Shown here: positions 1 through 9,148 of the stretch, in pieces
How the letters are laid out: each line of letters opens with the position of its first letter
Position numbering within the stretch: the first letter of the stretch is position 1
NCBI GenBank assembly: GCA_030152865.1
Contig: JASLIW010000126.1
Coordinates: forward strand, 1 to 38,128
Direction of reading: 5' to 3'
Length of the DNA stretch: 38,128 bases
Origin: Bacteroides sp.
GTDB taxonomy: Bacteria; Bacteroidota; Bacteroidia; Bacteroidales; Bacteroidaceae
Position numbers and translations under genes: made by a program
The notes under the pieces: generated by a model
The model's input: the letters and a program-made list of their open reading frames with translations, nothing else
What the model was told of the DNA's origin: nothing
Database searches by the model: none

Positions 1-29
1 CAATCCCCATCGTTTAGAGAACGATAATC

Positions 30-104
30 GGGCGTTTAGCTCAGTTGGTTTAGAGCATCTGCCTTACAAGCAGAGGGTCGGCGGTTCGAATCCGTCAACG
101 CCCA
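30..104 (+). tRNA. tRNA-Val (anticodon TAC), copy 1
   Basis: This is a 75-base cloverleaf. The acceptor stem GGGCGTT pairs perfectly with AACGCCC, followed by discriminator A at 104. The D arm contains AGCTCAGTTGGTTTAGAGC, the anticodon stem CTGCC/GGCAG-like arm encloses loop CTTACAA, and the T arm contains GGTTCGAATCC. The anticodon TAC reads valine codons. CCA is not encoded. Confidence 0.95.
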
Positions 105-143
105 CAACACATTGCAATCCCCGTCGTTTAGAGAACGATAATC

Positions 144-218
144 GGGCGTTTAGCTCAGTTGGTTTAGAGCATCTGCCTTACAAGCAGAGGGTCGGCGGTT
201 CGAATCCGTCAACGCCCA
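144..218 (+). tRNA. tRNA-Val (anticodon TAC), copy 2
   Basis: This gene is identical in sequence to the copy at 30-104 and lies 114 bases downstream. It has the same acceptor stem, loop CTTACAA and discriminator A, and again no encoded CCA. The two are probably processed from one transcript that ends at the terminator just downstream. Confidence 0.95.
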
Positions 219-226
219 CAAGAAAG

Positions 227-258
227 AGCAGTTACATGAAGAATGTAGCTGCTTTTTT
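227..258 (+). terminator. Rho-independent terminator of the tRNA-Val transcript
   Basis: AGCAGTTACAT pairs with ATGTAGCTGCT over 11 bp (one G-T pair) around a GAAGA loop, followed directly by TTTTT. It starts nine bases after the second tRNA. Confidence 0.85.
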
Positions 259-333
259 GGTCTTAATAAATAGAAGAAGTATGAAATAGATCTTCTTTGC
301 TCAGTCTAACTAAAGCAAGACTTAATCTAAGTG

Positions 334-341
334 TAGCTTTG
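334..341 (+). promoter_or_regulatory. Possible -7 element upstream of rhtA
   Basis: TAGCTTTG fits the Bacteroidota -7 consensus TAnnTTTG and lies 31 bases before the ATG at 373. I see no TTTG at the expected -33 distance, so the assignment rests on one element. Confidence 0.4.
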
Positions 342-372
342 AGCGATGTAAAACGTTTAAGAATTTAGAGTT

Positions 373-1224
373 ATGAAAGGTATAAAGTCTGTTTCTGCTG
401 TTCCAGCCGTATTATTATCAATGGTAAGTGTACAGAGTGGTGCATCTATCGCCAAAAGACTCTTTCCCGTCTTGGGAGCGAGCGGTACAAGTACCATTCG
501 TATAGGTTTGTCTGCGATCATACTGTTTATCATTAATAAGCCTAAGTTATTTTCCTTTTCACGTCAGCAGTGGTTGTATGCTTGTGCGTATGGCTTGTTT
601 TTAGGCGCTATGAATCTATTATTTTACATGGGCATAAAGCGTATACCTCTAGGGTTGGGTGTAACAGTTGAGTTTATTGGACCTTTGACCTTAGCTTTAC
701 TGGGTTCACGCAAGTTTCAGGATCTGATTTGGGTTTTATTGGCTTGTACTGGAATTCTCCTGATTGTACCTTGGAATAGTAATGGTATAGATCCTATTGG
801 GCTCTTATTCACCTTAGCGGCTGGTACTTGTTGGGCGCTATATATAGTAATGGGTGGGAAGATATCCAAACTTATGAGTAATGGAGATGCTGTATCTGTT
901 GGCATGTGTGTGGCCACACTCTTTATTCTTCCCTTTGGTGTGTTTAGTGGAGAGTTAGCTGGTTTAAGCTGGAAATATTTCTTTATGGGTTTAGGTGTGG
1001 CTGTTTTTTCAAGTGCTATTCCCTTCACCCTAGATTTTATAGGATTGAAGCATCTACCAGCCAAAACCTTTAGTATTTTGATGAGTTTGCATCCTGCTTT
1101 TGCTGCTCTCTTCGGATTGATATTCCTACAGGAGTATCTATCATTGGCACAGTGGTTATCTATAGCGTGTGTGATTACTGCCAGTATTGGGAGTACACTT
1201 TCAGCACACCGACATCATAAATAA
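373..1224 (+). CDS. rhtA: EamA-family inner-membrane exporter, RhtA-like (threonine/homoserine efflux)
   Basis: This 283-residue protein is hydrophobic throughout and consistent with the ten transmembrane helices of the EamA/DMT family. Stretches closely resemble Escherichia coli RhtA: SGASIAKRLFPVLGA near residues 22-36, LGAMNLLFYMGIKRIPLGLG near 77-96 with VEFIGPL just after, and LMSLHPAFAA near 237-246. RhtA exports threonine, homoserine and related amino acids across the inner membrane by proton exchange. The substrate here is inferred from homology only. The gene is alone between a tRNA terminator and a convergent PUL, so context adds no function. The ATG at 373 is the natural start, directly before the first hydrophobic segment. 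Confidence 0.85.
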   Translation: MKGIKSVSAVPAVLLSMVSVQSGASIAKRLFPVLGASGTSTIRIGLSAIILFIINKPKLFSFSRQQWLYACAYGLFLGAMNLLFYMGIKRIPLGLGVTVEFIGPLTLALLGSRKFQDLIWVLLACTGILLIVPWNSNGIDPIGLLFTLAAGTCWALYIVMGGKISKLMSNGDAVSVGMCVATLFILPFGVFSGELAGLSWKYFFMGLGVAVFSSAIPFTLDFIGLKHLPAKTFSILMSLHPAFAALFGLIFLQEYLSLAQWLSIACVITASIGSTLSAHRHHK

Positions 1225-1225
1225 A

Positions 1226-1255
1226 GTAAGAGAGCAGCCTTGGCTGCTCTCTTAC
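1226..1255. terminator. Bidirectional terminator between rhtA and the PUL
   Basis: GTAAGAGAGCAGCC at 1226-1239 is the exact reverse complement of 1242-1255, with TT between them. On the minus strand the hairpin is followed by TTTATTT, a good terminator tail for the PUL operon. On the plus strand the tail (TGGTTTAA) is weaker. It fills the 35-base gap between two convergent genes. Confidence 0.85.
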
Positions 1256-1259
1256 TGGT

Positions 1260-2258
1260 TTAATAATACATTCTTTTGGGTGCATTAAGCTTGTCAGATG
1301 GACTTAGTGTATAAACACGAATCCAATCTACATCCATTGAGGGAGCTATGTTTTGCTCCCATTCTTTGGGATTAACCGCTCCAGGCCAAGCTTTAGGGTT
1401 GGTTGATACACCTGTTGTTATGAGCATGAAAAATCCTTCAGGGTCGCTCCATGGCCAATCTAGGTTATTGTTGGCTCCCTTATCATGTTGGAAATAGGCT
1501 GTTCCATTAACACCACCTACAATCCGATTAGGGTACCACTCTATCCAGTAGATATTCCACTGAGTCATATCTTCAAGCTCTACTTTGGCTGTAACACTAC
1601 CAGATCCACCCATCACACCAGCATGATGGTTTTTTGAGTGAAGTGTAAAATGAGCCACTTGATTGATTTTTTTCTTAGGATTTTCAAGTAGATCTATTTC
1701 TCCATTTTCGGGCCAGGGTTTGCCATTATTTCCCATAAACCATAAGGCATTGTTTATTCCCTGGGTATCCGATCTTTTTAGTCGTACCTCAATACGCATA
1801 TTTTCTGTAAACTTGCACCAGAATTCCGGATGGTTTGGGGGAGGTGTTCTAAAAGCGGCAGTTGACAGAACAACCGACTTATCATACCCATTGTCTATCG
1901 AGTCTGGGTGATAATGGGTTTCAATATGAAGTACTCCATGCTCCACCTTAGCACACGATTGATTGTCCACTTTAGCCATACGAGACATAAAAGTAGTGTT
2001 GTGCTCTAAAAAACCCAAGGGAAGTCCATTCCTGTTATGTTGGTCATGAAATTCGTGTGCAGTATAAAAATACCACTTGTCTAGCTTTGGGTGTGGATCA
2101 CCTACTTTTAGCTTGATGGGCTCATTAGGTCTAGCATAGACCAACTTCTCGTTGTTCTTAGGGCTTAATACTTGCCCCTTGACATTAGAGCTTATAAACC
2201 AAGAGAGGCAAAGTAAGCTAAGTAATGTTATGAGGTGTTTTGGCATCGTTCTATGCAT
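1260..2258 (-). CDS. GH16 endo-glycanase (candidate endo-beta-galactosidase/O-glycanase)
   Basis: This 332-residue secreted glycosidase of family GH16 has the catalytic motif EIDLLE, with nucleophile E187, D189 and acid/base E192 in the ExDxxE form of the family. The domain covers roughly residues 50-320, almost the whole mature protein, and ends at DVDWIRVYTL, a typical last GH16 strand. The N-terminus is a type I signal peptide to about residue 29 (VKGQ). I see no good lipobox: the only early Cys, in SLLC, has Leu before it. GH16 enzymes cut beta-galactan, beta-glucan or poly-LacNAc chains internally. With GH20, GH2 and sulfatases alongside, an O-glycan or keratan target is the best guess. 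It is the last gene of the operon, two bases after the GH2 stop. ATG at 2246 is a possible alternative start. Confidence 0.88.
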   Translation of the reverse strand: MHRTMPKHLITLLSLLCLSWFISSNVKGQVLSPKNNEKLVYARPNEPIKLKVGDPHPKLDKWYFYTAHEFHDQHNRNGLPLGFLEHNTTFMSRMAKVDNQSCAKVEHGVLHIETHYHPDSIDNGYDKSVVLSTAAFRTPPPNHPEFWCKFTENMRIEVRLKRSDTQGINNALWFMGNNGKPWPENGEIDLLENPKKKINQVAHFTLHSKNHHAGVMGGSGSVTAKVELEDMTQWNIYWIEWYPNRIVGGVNGTAYFQHDKGANNNLDWPWSDPEGFFMLITTGVSTNPKAWPGAVNPKEWEQNIAPSMDVDWIRVYTLSPSDKLNAPKRMYY

Positions 2259-2260
2259 AT

Positions 2261-5200
2261 TTAATTCGTTCCAAAGAGGGTGAATTCAAAGTCAGTATTT
2301 TGTACAGCTACTCTATACTGAGGTAGCACGCCAGGACCACAGGTCGCTGTCCCAACCCCTGCTTGCTCCGCATCTAGGTGAACGCTAACAATACCTGTAT
2401 CCTCCAGTTGATTAATATGTGTTGCCTGATCCACCATTTCATCCTCATAAGGAATCACGCTGAACTGGAATGCTTTAGGTGATTGAAAATGGAGACCTCT
2501 ACCTTTGTTGTCACTCAGCTTCATCCATCGGACATCAGTTCTATTGCCTGTTGCTTGTGGCATGACATAGTAGTGGAACATGCGATCTACCGATGTTTTA
2601 TGAACACCTATGTATCCTGCTTGCTTACGATCTGCATAAGTCTCCACATCTCCACGGCCTAGGTACTCTACTTGTTGATACTCGTTGGGCATTTCAAAAC
2701 TCAAGCCTATGCGTGCTAAAGACTTAATACTAGCTGTGTCAGGTCTAAAAGAAACTTGTATCGTTAAGCCCTTATTCTTAGTGAGTAGATAAGATACTTG
2801 AGCTGTGGCTATAACTTGTTGCTTAGGATTGATTAAGTCTATATCTACTTCTGTTTTATTTTTGCTTTTACGGATAGATCTAGCTTTTTGCTCAAGTTTG
2901 TCTAGGCCTGCTTTTTTCCAAAGTTTAGCTCCGTAAGCATCTCTTTTATCGTTGTCAGTGGCAGGTCTGTATAAGCTAAGAAGAATAGGACTCGCAAGCG
3001 TTTCTATATGATTGACTTTTAAGGAGTTTATTGCTCCTGTTTGTTCATCAATATGGTAACTTATGCTTTGTGTGTTAGCAGGTTTGTTTTTAGCCTTGAG
3101 GTTTTGTTTAATAACAAATTGGTCATAGGCTACCACATGAGTTGTGTCTATACTCTTTGTTGGCTCTTTTTTGGTCCACTTCAGATTGAGGTAAGCTTCT
3201 CTACAGCCTTTGGGATAACTTACTTTGGGCAAGCTAAATTGTTCTGTTTGTTGAGGGAGAGTGTGAAAGTCGCTCTTAAAGCCCTTTTTAAGTACTGTAC
3301 CTCTATCTGTAACGATCTCCCAGTTTAGTTTGTACTCGCTTAGACTGCTGAAATCAAACCAGTTTTTCACCTCTAGAGTAAGCTCTTCTTTATTAATTAA
3401 TTTGGTTTTAATATTTTGGTAAACTTTAGCTACCTCTTTGAGGTGAGGGTGGGGTTGGCGCAAAGGGTTAACTAATCCATTGGAGCAGAAGTTTCCGAAG
3501 CTTGGTACATTAGCTGGTCCATAATCTCCCCCATAGGTAAAGTACCAGCGTCCATTCTCATCTATTTCCATAAAAGATTGATCTACCCAATCCCAGATAC
3601 AGCCTCCTTGAGCCATAGGTTCTGATTCAAAAACATCCCAGTAATCCTTCAATCCACCTACACTATTTCCCATAGCATGTGCATACTCACAAAGAATAAA
3701 AGGACGGTAGATATCTGATCTTTTTGTGTAAGCTTTAATTTCATCTACACTGCGATACATTCTGCAGTAGATGTCCGTGTTGAAGTTTTCCTCTGCGCGT
3801 TCATATTGTACGGGTCGGCTTGAATCAGTCGATTTCAGCCATTTATAGGTTTCTTCAAAATTTACGCCATTTCCGGCTTCATTACCCAGAGACCAGATAA
3901 TGATGCTTGGATGGTTTTTAGCCCTGTGGTACATTCTCTTTGTTCTATCCATGTGTGCAGGTAGCCAAGTCGTATCTTTTGCTAAAGATTGATCTCCATA
4001 TCCCATTCCATGAGATTCAATATTTGCTTCATCTATCACGTAGAGACCGTACTCATCACAGAGTTCATACCAGCGGGAGCAAGTAGGGTAGTGTGAGTTA
4101 CGTACAGTATTAATGTTGTGCTTTTTCATTAGCTCAATGTCTTTGAGCATGAGCTCTTCAGTTTGTGTGCGACCCATTTGTGAGGCTTCGTGCCTATTAG
4201 TCCCTTTGATTAGGATAGGTACACCATTGATGTGTAAGCGACCTTCCTTAATCTCTGAGGTGCGGAAACCCACTTTACGACCCGTGAGGTGTTGCAGTTG
4301 ATTTTCTCCATTAGTAAGTGATAGCGATAGAGTATATAAGTATGGATGTTCTGCACTCCAAGTTTGTACATCCGTGATTGTTTGTGTAGGGAATGCAAGT
4401 TGTTCGGCATCTACACGCTTACTATCCTGAAGTATAATCTTCCCTTCACTATCTTTTAGTACATAAGAAATCTCGGAGTTTGGCTCTATTCCTCCGAGCG
4501 CTAGATCTAGCTTAAAAATACCATCTTTGTAGTTGGTTTGATCAAGTGAGGCTTCAACCTGGTAATCAGCAATATGTTGGGGTGAGGTAGCATAGAGATA
4601 CACATCTCGCTCAATGCCACTAATGCGCCACATATCTTGACACTCTAAATATGAGCCAGCACTCCAACGATAAACTTCAAAAGCGACTGTGTTTTCTCCA
4701 GGTTTTAACTTATCTGTTATGTCCCACTCTGCGGGAGTTTTAGAACCTTGGTTGTAGCCTATAAACTCGCCATTGACCCATGCATAATAAAAGGAGGTAG
4801 TACCTTCATTGCACAGAACTACTCGTTTGCCGTGCCACTCTTCGGGGAGCGTGAATGTTTTACGGTAAGAGCCCACTTCATTCTCTTCATAAGGAACGAA
4901 TGGAGGATTTTTCTTGAAGTTAAAGAGTGGATCATCAAACTCATAGGTCTCATTGACATAGATGGGGGTGCCATAGCCCTGTCTTTCCCAGTTGCCGGGC
5001 ACTTTGATACTTGCCCAGTTTTCAGCATAGAAGTCTGGTTTATAAAAGTCCTTGGGGCGTTTATCTGGATTTTTGACCCAGTGAAACTTCCACTCTCCAT
5101 TGAGAGACAAGTAGTATTTAGAATCTTGATGAGCCAGTTTGTTTAGTTGATCCTCATTTTCATAAGGCCAAGTATAGGCATGTGGGCTTAACTTGTTTAG

Positions 5201-5308
5201 GCCTATGGCATATTGATCCTGCCAAACTGGTAGCTCTTCTTGAGCCCAAGTAGGCGTTATATTACCTAAAAATAGAGCAATAATAAGAATACTAACATTT
5301 AACTTCAT
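2261..5308 (-). CDS. GH2 beta-galactosidase, LacZ-like, periplasmic
   Basis: This 1015-residue protein has a type I signal peptide (cleavage near TWAQ, residue 23). The order is that of LacZ-type GH2: sugar-binding jelly roll (about 60-230), Ig-like domain (about 235-350), TIM barrel (about 350-640), then a second Ig-like and a beta-sandwich C-terminal domain (about 740-1010). The acid/base is E477 in SLGNEAGN and the nucleophile is E541 in CEYAHAMGNS. GH2 enzymes of this form remove terminal beta-galactose. Within this PUL the expected job is exo-cleavage of Gal from imported oligosaccharides in the periplasm. It sits 12 bases after a sulfatase gene and 2 bases before the GH16 gene. The length is normal for the family and no key residue is missing. 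Confidence 0.92.
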   Translation of the reverse strand: MKLNVSILIIALFLGNITPTWAQEELPVWQDQYAIGLNKLSPHAYTWPYENEDQLNKLAHQDSKYYLSLNGEWKFHWVKNPDKRPKDFYKPDFYAENWASIKVPGNWERQGYGTPIYVNETYEFDDPLFNFKKNPPFVPYEENEVGSYRKTFTLPEEWHGKRVVLCNEGTTSFYYAWVNGEFIGYNQGSKTPAEWDITDKLKPGENTVAFEVYRWSAGSYLECQDMWRISGIERDVYLYATSPQHIADYQVEASLDQTNYKDGIFKLDLALGGIEPNSEISYVLKDSEGKIILQDSKRVDAEQLAFPTQTITDVQTWSAEHPYLYTLSLSLTNGENQLQHLTGRKVGFRTSEIKEGRLHINGVPILIKGTNRHEASQMGRTQTEELMLKDIELMKKHNINTVRNSHYPTCSRWYELCDEYGLYVIDEANIESHGMGYGDQSLAKDTTWLPAHMDRTKRMYHRAKNHPSIIIWSLGNEAGNGVNFEETYKWLKSTDSSRPVQYERAEENFNTDIYCRMYRSVDEIKAYTKRSDIYRPFILCEYAHAMGNSVGGLKDYWDVFESEPMAQGGCIWDWVDQSFMEIDENGRWYFTYGGDYGPANVPSFGNFCSNGLVNPLRQPHPHLKEVAKVYQNIKTKLINKEELTLEVKNWFDFSSLSEYKLNWEIVTDRGTVLKKGFKSDFHTLPQQTEQFSLPKVSYPKGCREAYLNLKWTKKEPTKSIDTTHVVAYDQFVIKQNLKAKNKPANTQSISYHIDEQTGAINSLKVNHIETLASPILLSLYRPATDNDKRDAYGAKLWKKAGLDKLEQKARSIRKSKNKTEVDIDLINPKQQVIATAQVSYLLTKNKGLTIQVSFRPDTASIKSLARIGLSFEMPNEYQQVEYLGRGDVETYADRKQAGYIGVHKTSVDRMFHYYVMPQATGNRTDVRWMKLSDNKGRGLHFQSPKAFQFSVIPYEDEMVDQATHINQLEDTGIVSVHLDAEQAGVGTATCGPGVLPQYRVAVQNTDFEFTLFGTN

Positions 5309-5320
5309 AGGAATAAATTT

Positions 5321-6844
5321 TTAAGGTTTGCTTGCTATTATGTTTTCTAATTTAAGCTGTAGTTGCTTTACTTTTTCTGGATACTCGCTAGCTAAGTTTT
5401 GTTGTTCTCTGATGTCTGTTTCTAAATTATAAAGTTGAGGGTCTGGACTATTGCCTAGCTCTATATTCGTATTCGTATTTACAGCTGGTCCTTTTCCTGG
5501 TTTAATGTATTTCCAGTTACCACTGATTAATGCAAGGTTGTTTTGGAGGTTTTGGACCACAATACAGTCTCTCCCTTTAGAACTTAAGCCAAGCCATGCA
5601 TCAAGGTGGTTTTGACTATCAGGAGCGACACCCTGTGGTAGCTCAATGTTAACTAGTGAAGCAAATGATGCAAACCAGTCGATTTGACACATGAGTTGAT
5701 CTTGAACTGATGGCTTAACATTTCCTTTCCAGCGGACAATACATGGAACACGAGTTGCCGCTTCATAGGAGCTGTATTTGCCACCTCTAAAATCACCCGC
5801 AGGTTTGTGTTCACCAAGCAATTCTTCTGCATAGTCTACATAGCCATCGTCAAGGACAGGGCCGTTATCACTAGATAGAATAACAAGGGTGTTTTCATCT
5901 AGGCCTAAATCTTTTAATGTCTTCATAACTTCTCCAACACTCCAATCAAATTGAAGCAATACATCTCCACGAGGTCCCATGCCACTCTTTCCTTTGAATC
6001 GTGGTGAGGGAACGCGAGGCACATGAGCATCTTGTGTCGCAAAGTAAAGAAAGAAAGGTCTGTCTTTATTCTCTTTAATGTATTGTACAGCTTTGGCAGT
6101 TAGGACTTCAGCTATTTCTTCATCTTTCCATCTAGCCGCATGCCCTCCTTTCATATATCCTATTCTAGATATGCCATTTACTATGGTTTGATCATGCCCA
6201 TGTGAAGGATGCATAACAAGTAATTCAGGATTATCTCTACCCGTAGGTTCACCTTCGAAGTTTTGCTTGTAGCTAACTTCCAGTGGATCCTGTGGGTCTA
6301 AACCTACAACTAAATCATTCTCCACGTAAACACAGGGAACTCGATCTCCTGTTGCGGCCATAATATACGAATAATCAAATCCAATATCATTGGTTCCTGG
6401 GATAAGTTTTTTATTCCAGTCTTGCTTCCCTGTTTCATTACCGAGGCCTAGGTGCCATTTTCCAACAACAGCTGTTTGGTATCCAGCTTCCTTCAGCATA
6501 TCTGCAAGTGTGTATCGATCTGGTCTAATAATCATTCCTGCATTGCCATCTGCTATTCCTGTTCCTTCTTTACGCCAAGCATATTCACCCGTCAGCATAG
6601 CGTAACGAGAGGGGGTACTTGTGGCAGCGGTGCTGTGTGCGTTGGTAAACCGAATACCTTCTTGGGCCAATTGCTCTATGTTTGGTGTAGATATAGTGGT
6701 GGCACCATTCCAGCCTAAATCACCAAAACCTATGTCATCGGCATAGATTAGTACTATGTTTGGAGGTGTAGCTTGCTGCTCTGAGTTTTTGCAAGCAGTA
6801 ATTAATGGTAGTGCGACTAAGGGTAAAATATACTTTTTATGCAT
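5321..6844 (-). CDS. Family S1 sulfatase, Ser-type, lipoprotein
   Basis: This 507-residue arylsulfatase-fold enzyme has the signature S76-T-P-S-R followed by YAMLTGEY. The residue converted to formylglycine is therefore a serine, which needs the radical-SAM maturase anSME (not in this window). An early metal-binding motif, ADDIGFGDLGW, is at about 35-45, and the KWHLGLG motif is at about 128-134. The N-terminus LITAC is a lipobox, so the mature protein starts at C18 and is membrane anchored. S1 sulfatases hydrolyse carbohydrate sulfate esters. The GTGIADGNAG region recalls Bacteroides galactose/GalNAc-6-sulfatases, but I cannot settle the subfamily by eye. The gene lies between GH20 (8 bases upstream) and GH2 (12 bases downstream). 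Confidence 0.9.
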   Translation of the reverse strand: MHKKYILPLVALPLITACKNSEQQATPPNIVLIYADDIGFGDLGWNGATTISTPNIEQLAQEGIRFTNAHSTAATSTPSRYAMLTGEYAWRKEGTGIADGNAGMIIRPDRYTLADMLKEAGYQTAVVGKWHLGLGNETGKQDWNKKLIPGTNDIGFDYSYIMAATGDRVPCVYVENDLVVGLDPQDPLEVSYKQNFEGEPTGRDNPELLVMHPSHGHDQTIVNGISRIGYMKGGHAARWKDEEIAEVLTAKAVQYIKENKDRPFFLYFATQDAHVPRVPSPRFKGKSGMGPRGDVLLQFDWSVGEVMKTLKDLGLDENTLVILSSDNGPVLDDGYVDYAEELLGEHKPAGDFRGGKYSSYEAATRVPCIVRWKGNVKPSVQDQLMCQIDWFASFASLVNIELPQGVAPDSQNHLDAWLGLSSKGRDCIVVQNLQNNLALISGNWKYIKPGKGPAVNTNTNIELGNSPDPQLYNLETDIREQQNLASEYPEKVKQLQLKLENIIASKP

Positions 6845-6852
6845 AGTAGTTA

Positions 6853-9138
6853 TTATAATACAATTATTTCATCAAAATAAATCCAATTTGGAGCACCAGC
6901 TCTAGGGTTGCCAATAGGACAAACACCAGGATTTTTAAACTCTACTTTTATGTAGCGGGTATGTGTGTTTAGTTGGTCAAAACTGATGTCTTCTTTCTGT
7001 ATGGTATTATTGAAAATCTGTTCTTGGGTAAATGTAATGGTTTTTATTGGGGTAAAATGACCCGAATCATCAGCTATACTAAGCTGTATTTCTTTGGGTT
7101 TGTGAACACACATAGAGTAGTTTGTGATTGAGCCGAGCACTACTTGATTTATCTTAGTCTTTTGGCCTAAATCGATCACAAAGGAGTCGTCTTTGTTGTA
7201 CCAGCCAGCCCACTCAAAGTCGGAGTGTCTACTACTACCTCTTAGTCCATTTGTTAGCACATACTTAGCTGGGTTATCTGCTTGTACAGCGCATCCTGTT
7301 GCTAAGTTATAATTGAGGTCCAAGCTTAGAACTTGGCCTAGCTGTTCTCCCTGTTTGAATGTGGCAGCTTGAACCTGTGTGTCTTGAGCTATGCGTATAG
7401 GTAAATGATAGCGAGGTGAATGGATCGTAGGCACACTTCCATCAGTTGTGTAGTGTATGTTTAGATCCGGTCTAATAGTAGAGAGTGTGACTTTTAATGA
7501 TCCACTGTAAGGTTCTACTTTGTGATCAATATTATACATAGATTTAGCGTATGTAATATTTTTTGCATCAAGTATGGGAAGGAAGTTGTCCATACGAGAC
7601 AAGAAGCTTTTCCAATCTTTGTTGTGCTTGCCTGACCAGGCTATTTCCGAAAAAGCAAGTAGGCGAGGAAATAATTGATACTCTAAGTCTTCATTGTTAT
7701 CACAAAACTCTGTCCACATTGATGCTTGTACGCCAAGTAGAAGTTTCTCAAACTCAGGGTCCCATTCCTTTTGAATAGGCTCATAGGTATAGATGTCTTT
7801 CAATGTGTTATTGCCAAAGTAAGTAAACGGTTCGAACCATTGGGGTCCTTGATAGCGGATGAGGTAAAGTACCTGAGCAGGTGTCATGATGAACTGGTGT
7901 CCTTCTTTTGCCGCCTTTAGTGCAGCATTACCTTTTCCCTGCCAGCCCATAATAATGGATTCCTGAGGTAGTTCACTATTTGTTAGTTCATCCCATCCTA
8001 TCACCTGCTTTCCTTTGGCTTGAACATACTTACTAACTCTATTCATGAAGTATCCTTGAAGTTCCTCCACTTGTTGAAGGTTTTGCTCTTTCATTCTCTT
8101 TTGACATTTAGGGCATCTTTTCCAGTAGTATTTATCTGCTTCATCTCCACCCAAATGAATATACTTAGAGGGGAATAGAGCGGTAACTTCATCTAGTACA
8201 TCTGCTAAAAATTGAAATACTTGTTCGTTGCCAGCACAGTAGATTACTCGTGCTTGAGGGCCTCCGATTCCTGGTAAAACCCCGATGAACTGGTCAACAA
8301 CAGGACAGGCTAATTCTGGGTATGCAGCCAGTGAAGATATCGTGTGGGCAGGCATCTCAATCTCTGGAATAACTTCTATTTTGTTCCTTGAGGCATGCTT
8401 AATAATTTCACGTATGTCTTCTTGAGTATAATACCCTCCAACAGGAGTTGCCTCATGGGGGAGAGGGTTGGCTCGAGCTGGGAATTTTTCTTCACGATAT
8501 ACTCTCCATGCACCTATTTCTGTGAGTTTAGGGTGTTTCTTGATTTCCAATCTCCAACCATTGTCATCGACTAGGTGAAGGTGTAACTTATTTATTTTCA
8601 GTAAGCTAATGATATCAATAAGTCGCAGTATTTCTTCTTTGGGAATAAAGTATCGGGCAACATCTAGCATTAAACCTCGATAGTGAAATCGGGGGCTATC
8701 TTCAATGGTAGTGAAAGGAATTTGAATGGTCTTATCACTTGATACTTCTTGTCGTCGAAGTAAGTTTAAGGTTTGCAAGGCATAATAAAGCCCTCGTTCT
8801 TCCTGAGCATAGATGTCGATACCAGATTCTGAAACAATGAGCCTATAGGCTTCCTCATCAAGCTTAGAATCTTTGAGGATGCGCAGTGTGGCGAGCGAGG
8901 CATGATGTGTATATTTAATTGCACAAGGAAAAAGCTGCTCAACTGTAGACTCATTCTCCTTAGCTTGCGAAATTTCATTATAACACAGTATGCTAGGATC
9001 GAGACTAAGATAGCCTTGATTTGCAAGTATATAGCTTGGATAAGGAATAAGCTTAAGATCTGTAGCAAATGCATTTTTCACTAGTAGGCTAAAGACCACT
9101 AGTACTAATGAGAACTTTGAAAAGACTTCTTTTTTCAT
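6853..9138 (-). CDS. GH20 beta-N-acetylhexosaminidase with C-terminal F5/8 (CBM32-like) domain
   Basis: This 761-residue protein has a type I signal peptide (cleavage near AFAT). The GH20b N-terminal domain spans about residues 25-150. It is followed by the catalytic barrel starting at HYRGLMLDVAR (about 152-162), with the D332-E333 pair in HLGGDEAD. After the barrel comes a chitobiase-like C-terminal beta domain (about 540-620). A discoidin-type F5/8 domain (about 635-761) follows, with WAGWYNKDDSFVIDLG and the final YFDEIIVL. GH20 enzymes release terminal GlcNAc or GalNAc by substrate-assisted catalysis; some accept GlcNAc-6-sulfate. In this PUL it would follow the beta-galactosidase in exo-degradation. 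The added F5/8 domain suggests glycan binding. Gaps to both sulfatase genes are about 10 bases. Confidence 0.92.
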   Translation of the reverse strand: MKKEVFSKFSLVLVVFSLLVKNAFATDLKLIPYPSYILANQGYLSLDPSILCYNEISQAKENESTVEQLFPCAIKYTHHASLATLRILKDSKLDEEAYRLIVSESGIDIYAQEERGLYYALQTLNLLRRQEVSSDKTIQIPFTTIEDSPRFHYRGLMLDVARYFIPKEEILRLIDIISLLKINKLHLHLVDDNGWRLEIKKHPKLTEIGAWRVYREEKFPARANPLPHEATPVGGYYTQEDIREIIKHASRNKIEVIPEIEMPAHTISSLAAYPELACPVVDQFIGVLPGIGGPQARVIYCAGNEQVFQFLADVLDEVTALFPSKYIHLGGDEADKYYWKRCPKCQKRMKEQNLQQVEELQGYFMNRVSKYVQAKGKQVIGWDELTNSELPQESIIMGWQGKGNAALKAAKEGHQFIMTPAQVLYLIRYQGPQWFEPFTYFGNNTLKDIYTYEPIQKEWDPEFEKLLLGVQASMWTEFCDNNEDLEYQLFPRLLAFSEIAWSGKHNKDWKSFLSRMDNFLPILDAKNITYAKSMYNIDHKVEPYSGSLKVTLSTIRPDLNIHYTTDGSVPTIHSPRYHLPIRIAQDTQVQAATFKQGEQLGQVLSLDLNYNLATGCAVQADNPAKYVLTNGLRGSSRHSDFEWAGWYNKDDSFVIDLGQKTKINQVVLGSITNYSMCVHKPKEIQLSIADDSGHFTPIKTITFTQEQIFNNTIQKEDISFDQLNTHTRYIKVEFKNPGVCPIGNPRAGAPNWIYFDEIIVL

Positions 9139-9148
9139 TGTTTAAGTT

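Larger units (their letters stand above)
1..221 (+). repeat. Tandem 114-bp repeat carrying tRNA-Val genes
   Basis: Positions 1-107 recur at 115-221 with one difference (A at 9, G at 123). Each unit holds a 29-base leader and a complete tRNA-Val gene. The leader contains a small hairpin, ATCGTT-TAGAG-AACGAT at 9-25. In the second unit the A to G change keeps the stem as a G-U pair. The window opens inside the leader of the first unit, so further copies may lie upstream. A recent duplication is the simplest explanation. Confidence 0.9.

Noticed and set aside
1..221. The repeated tRNA-Val unit as an attachment site of an integrated element
   Set aside because: The repeats contain whole tRNA genes placed side by side, and there is no integrase or mobile gene nearby. 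A local duplication explains it better.
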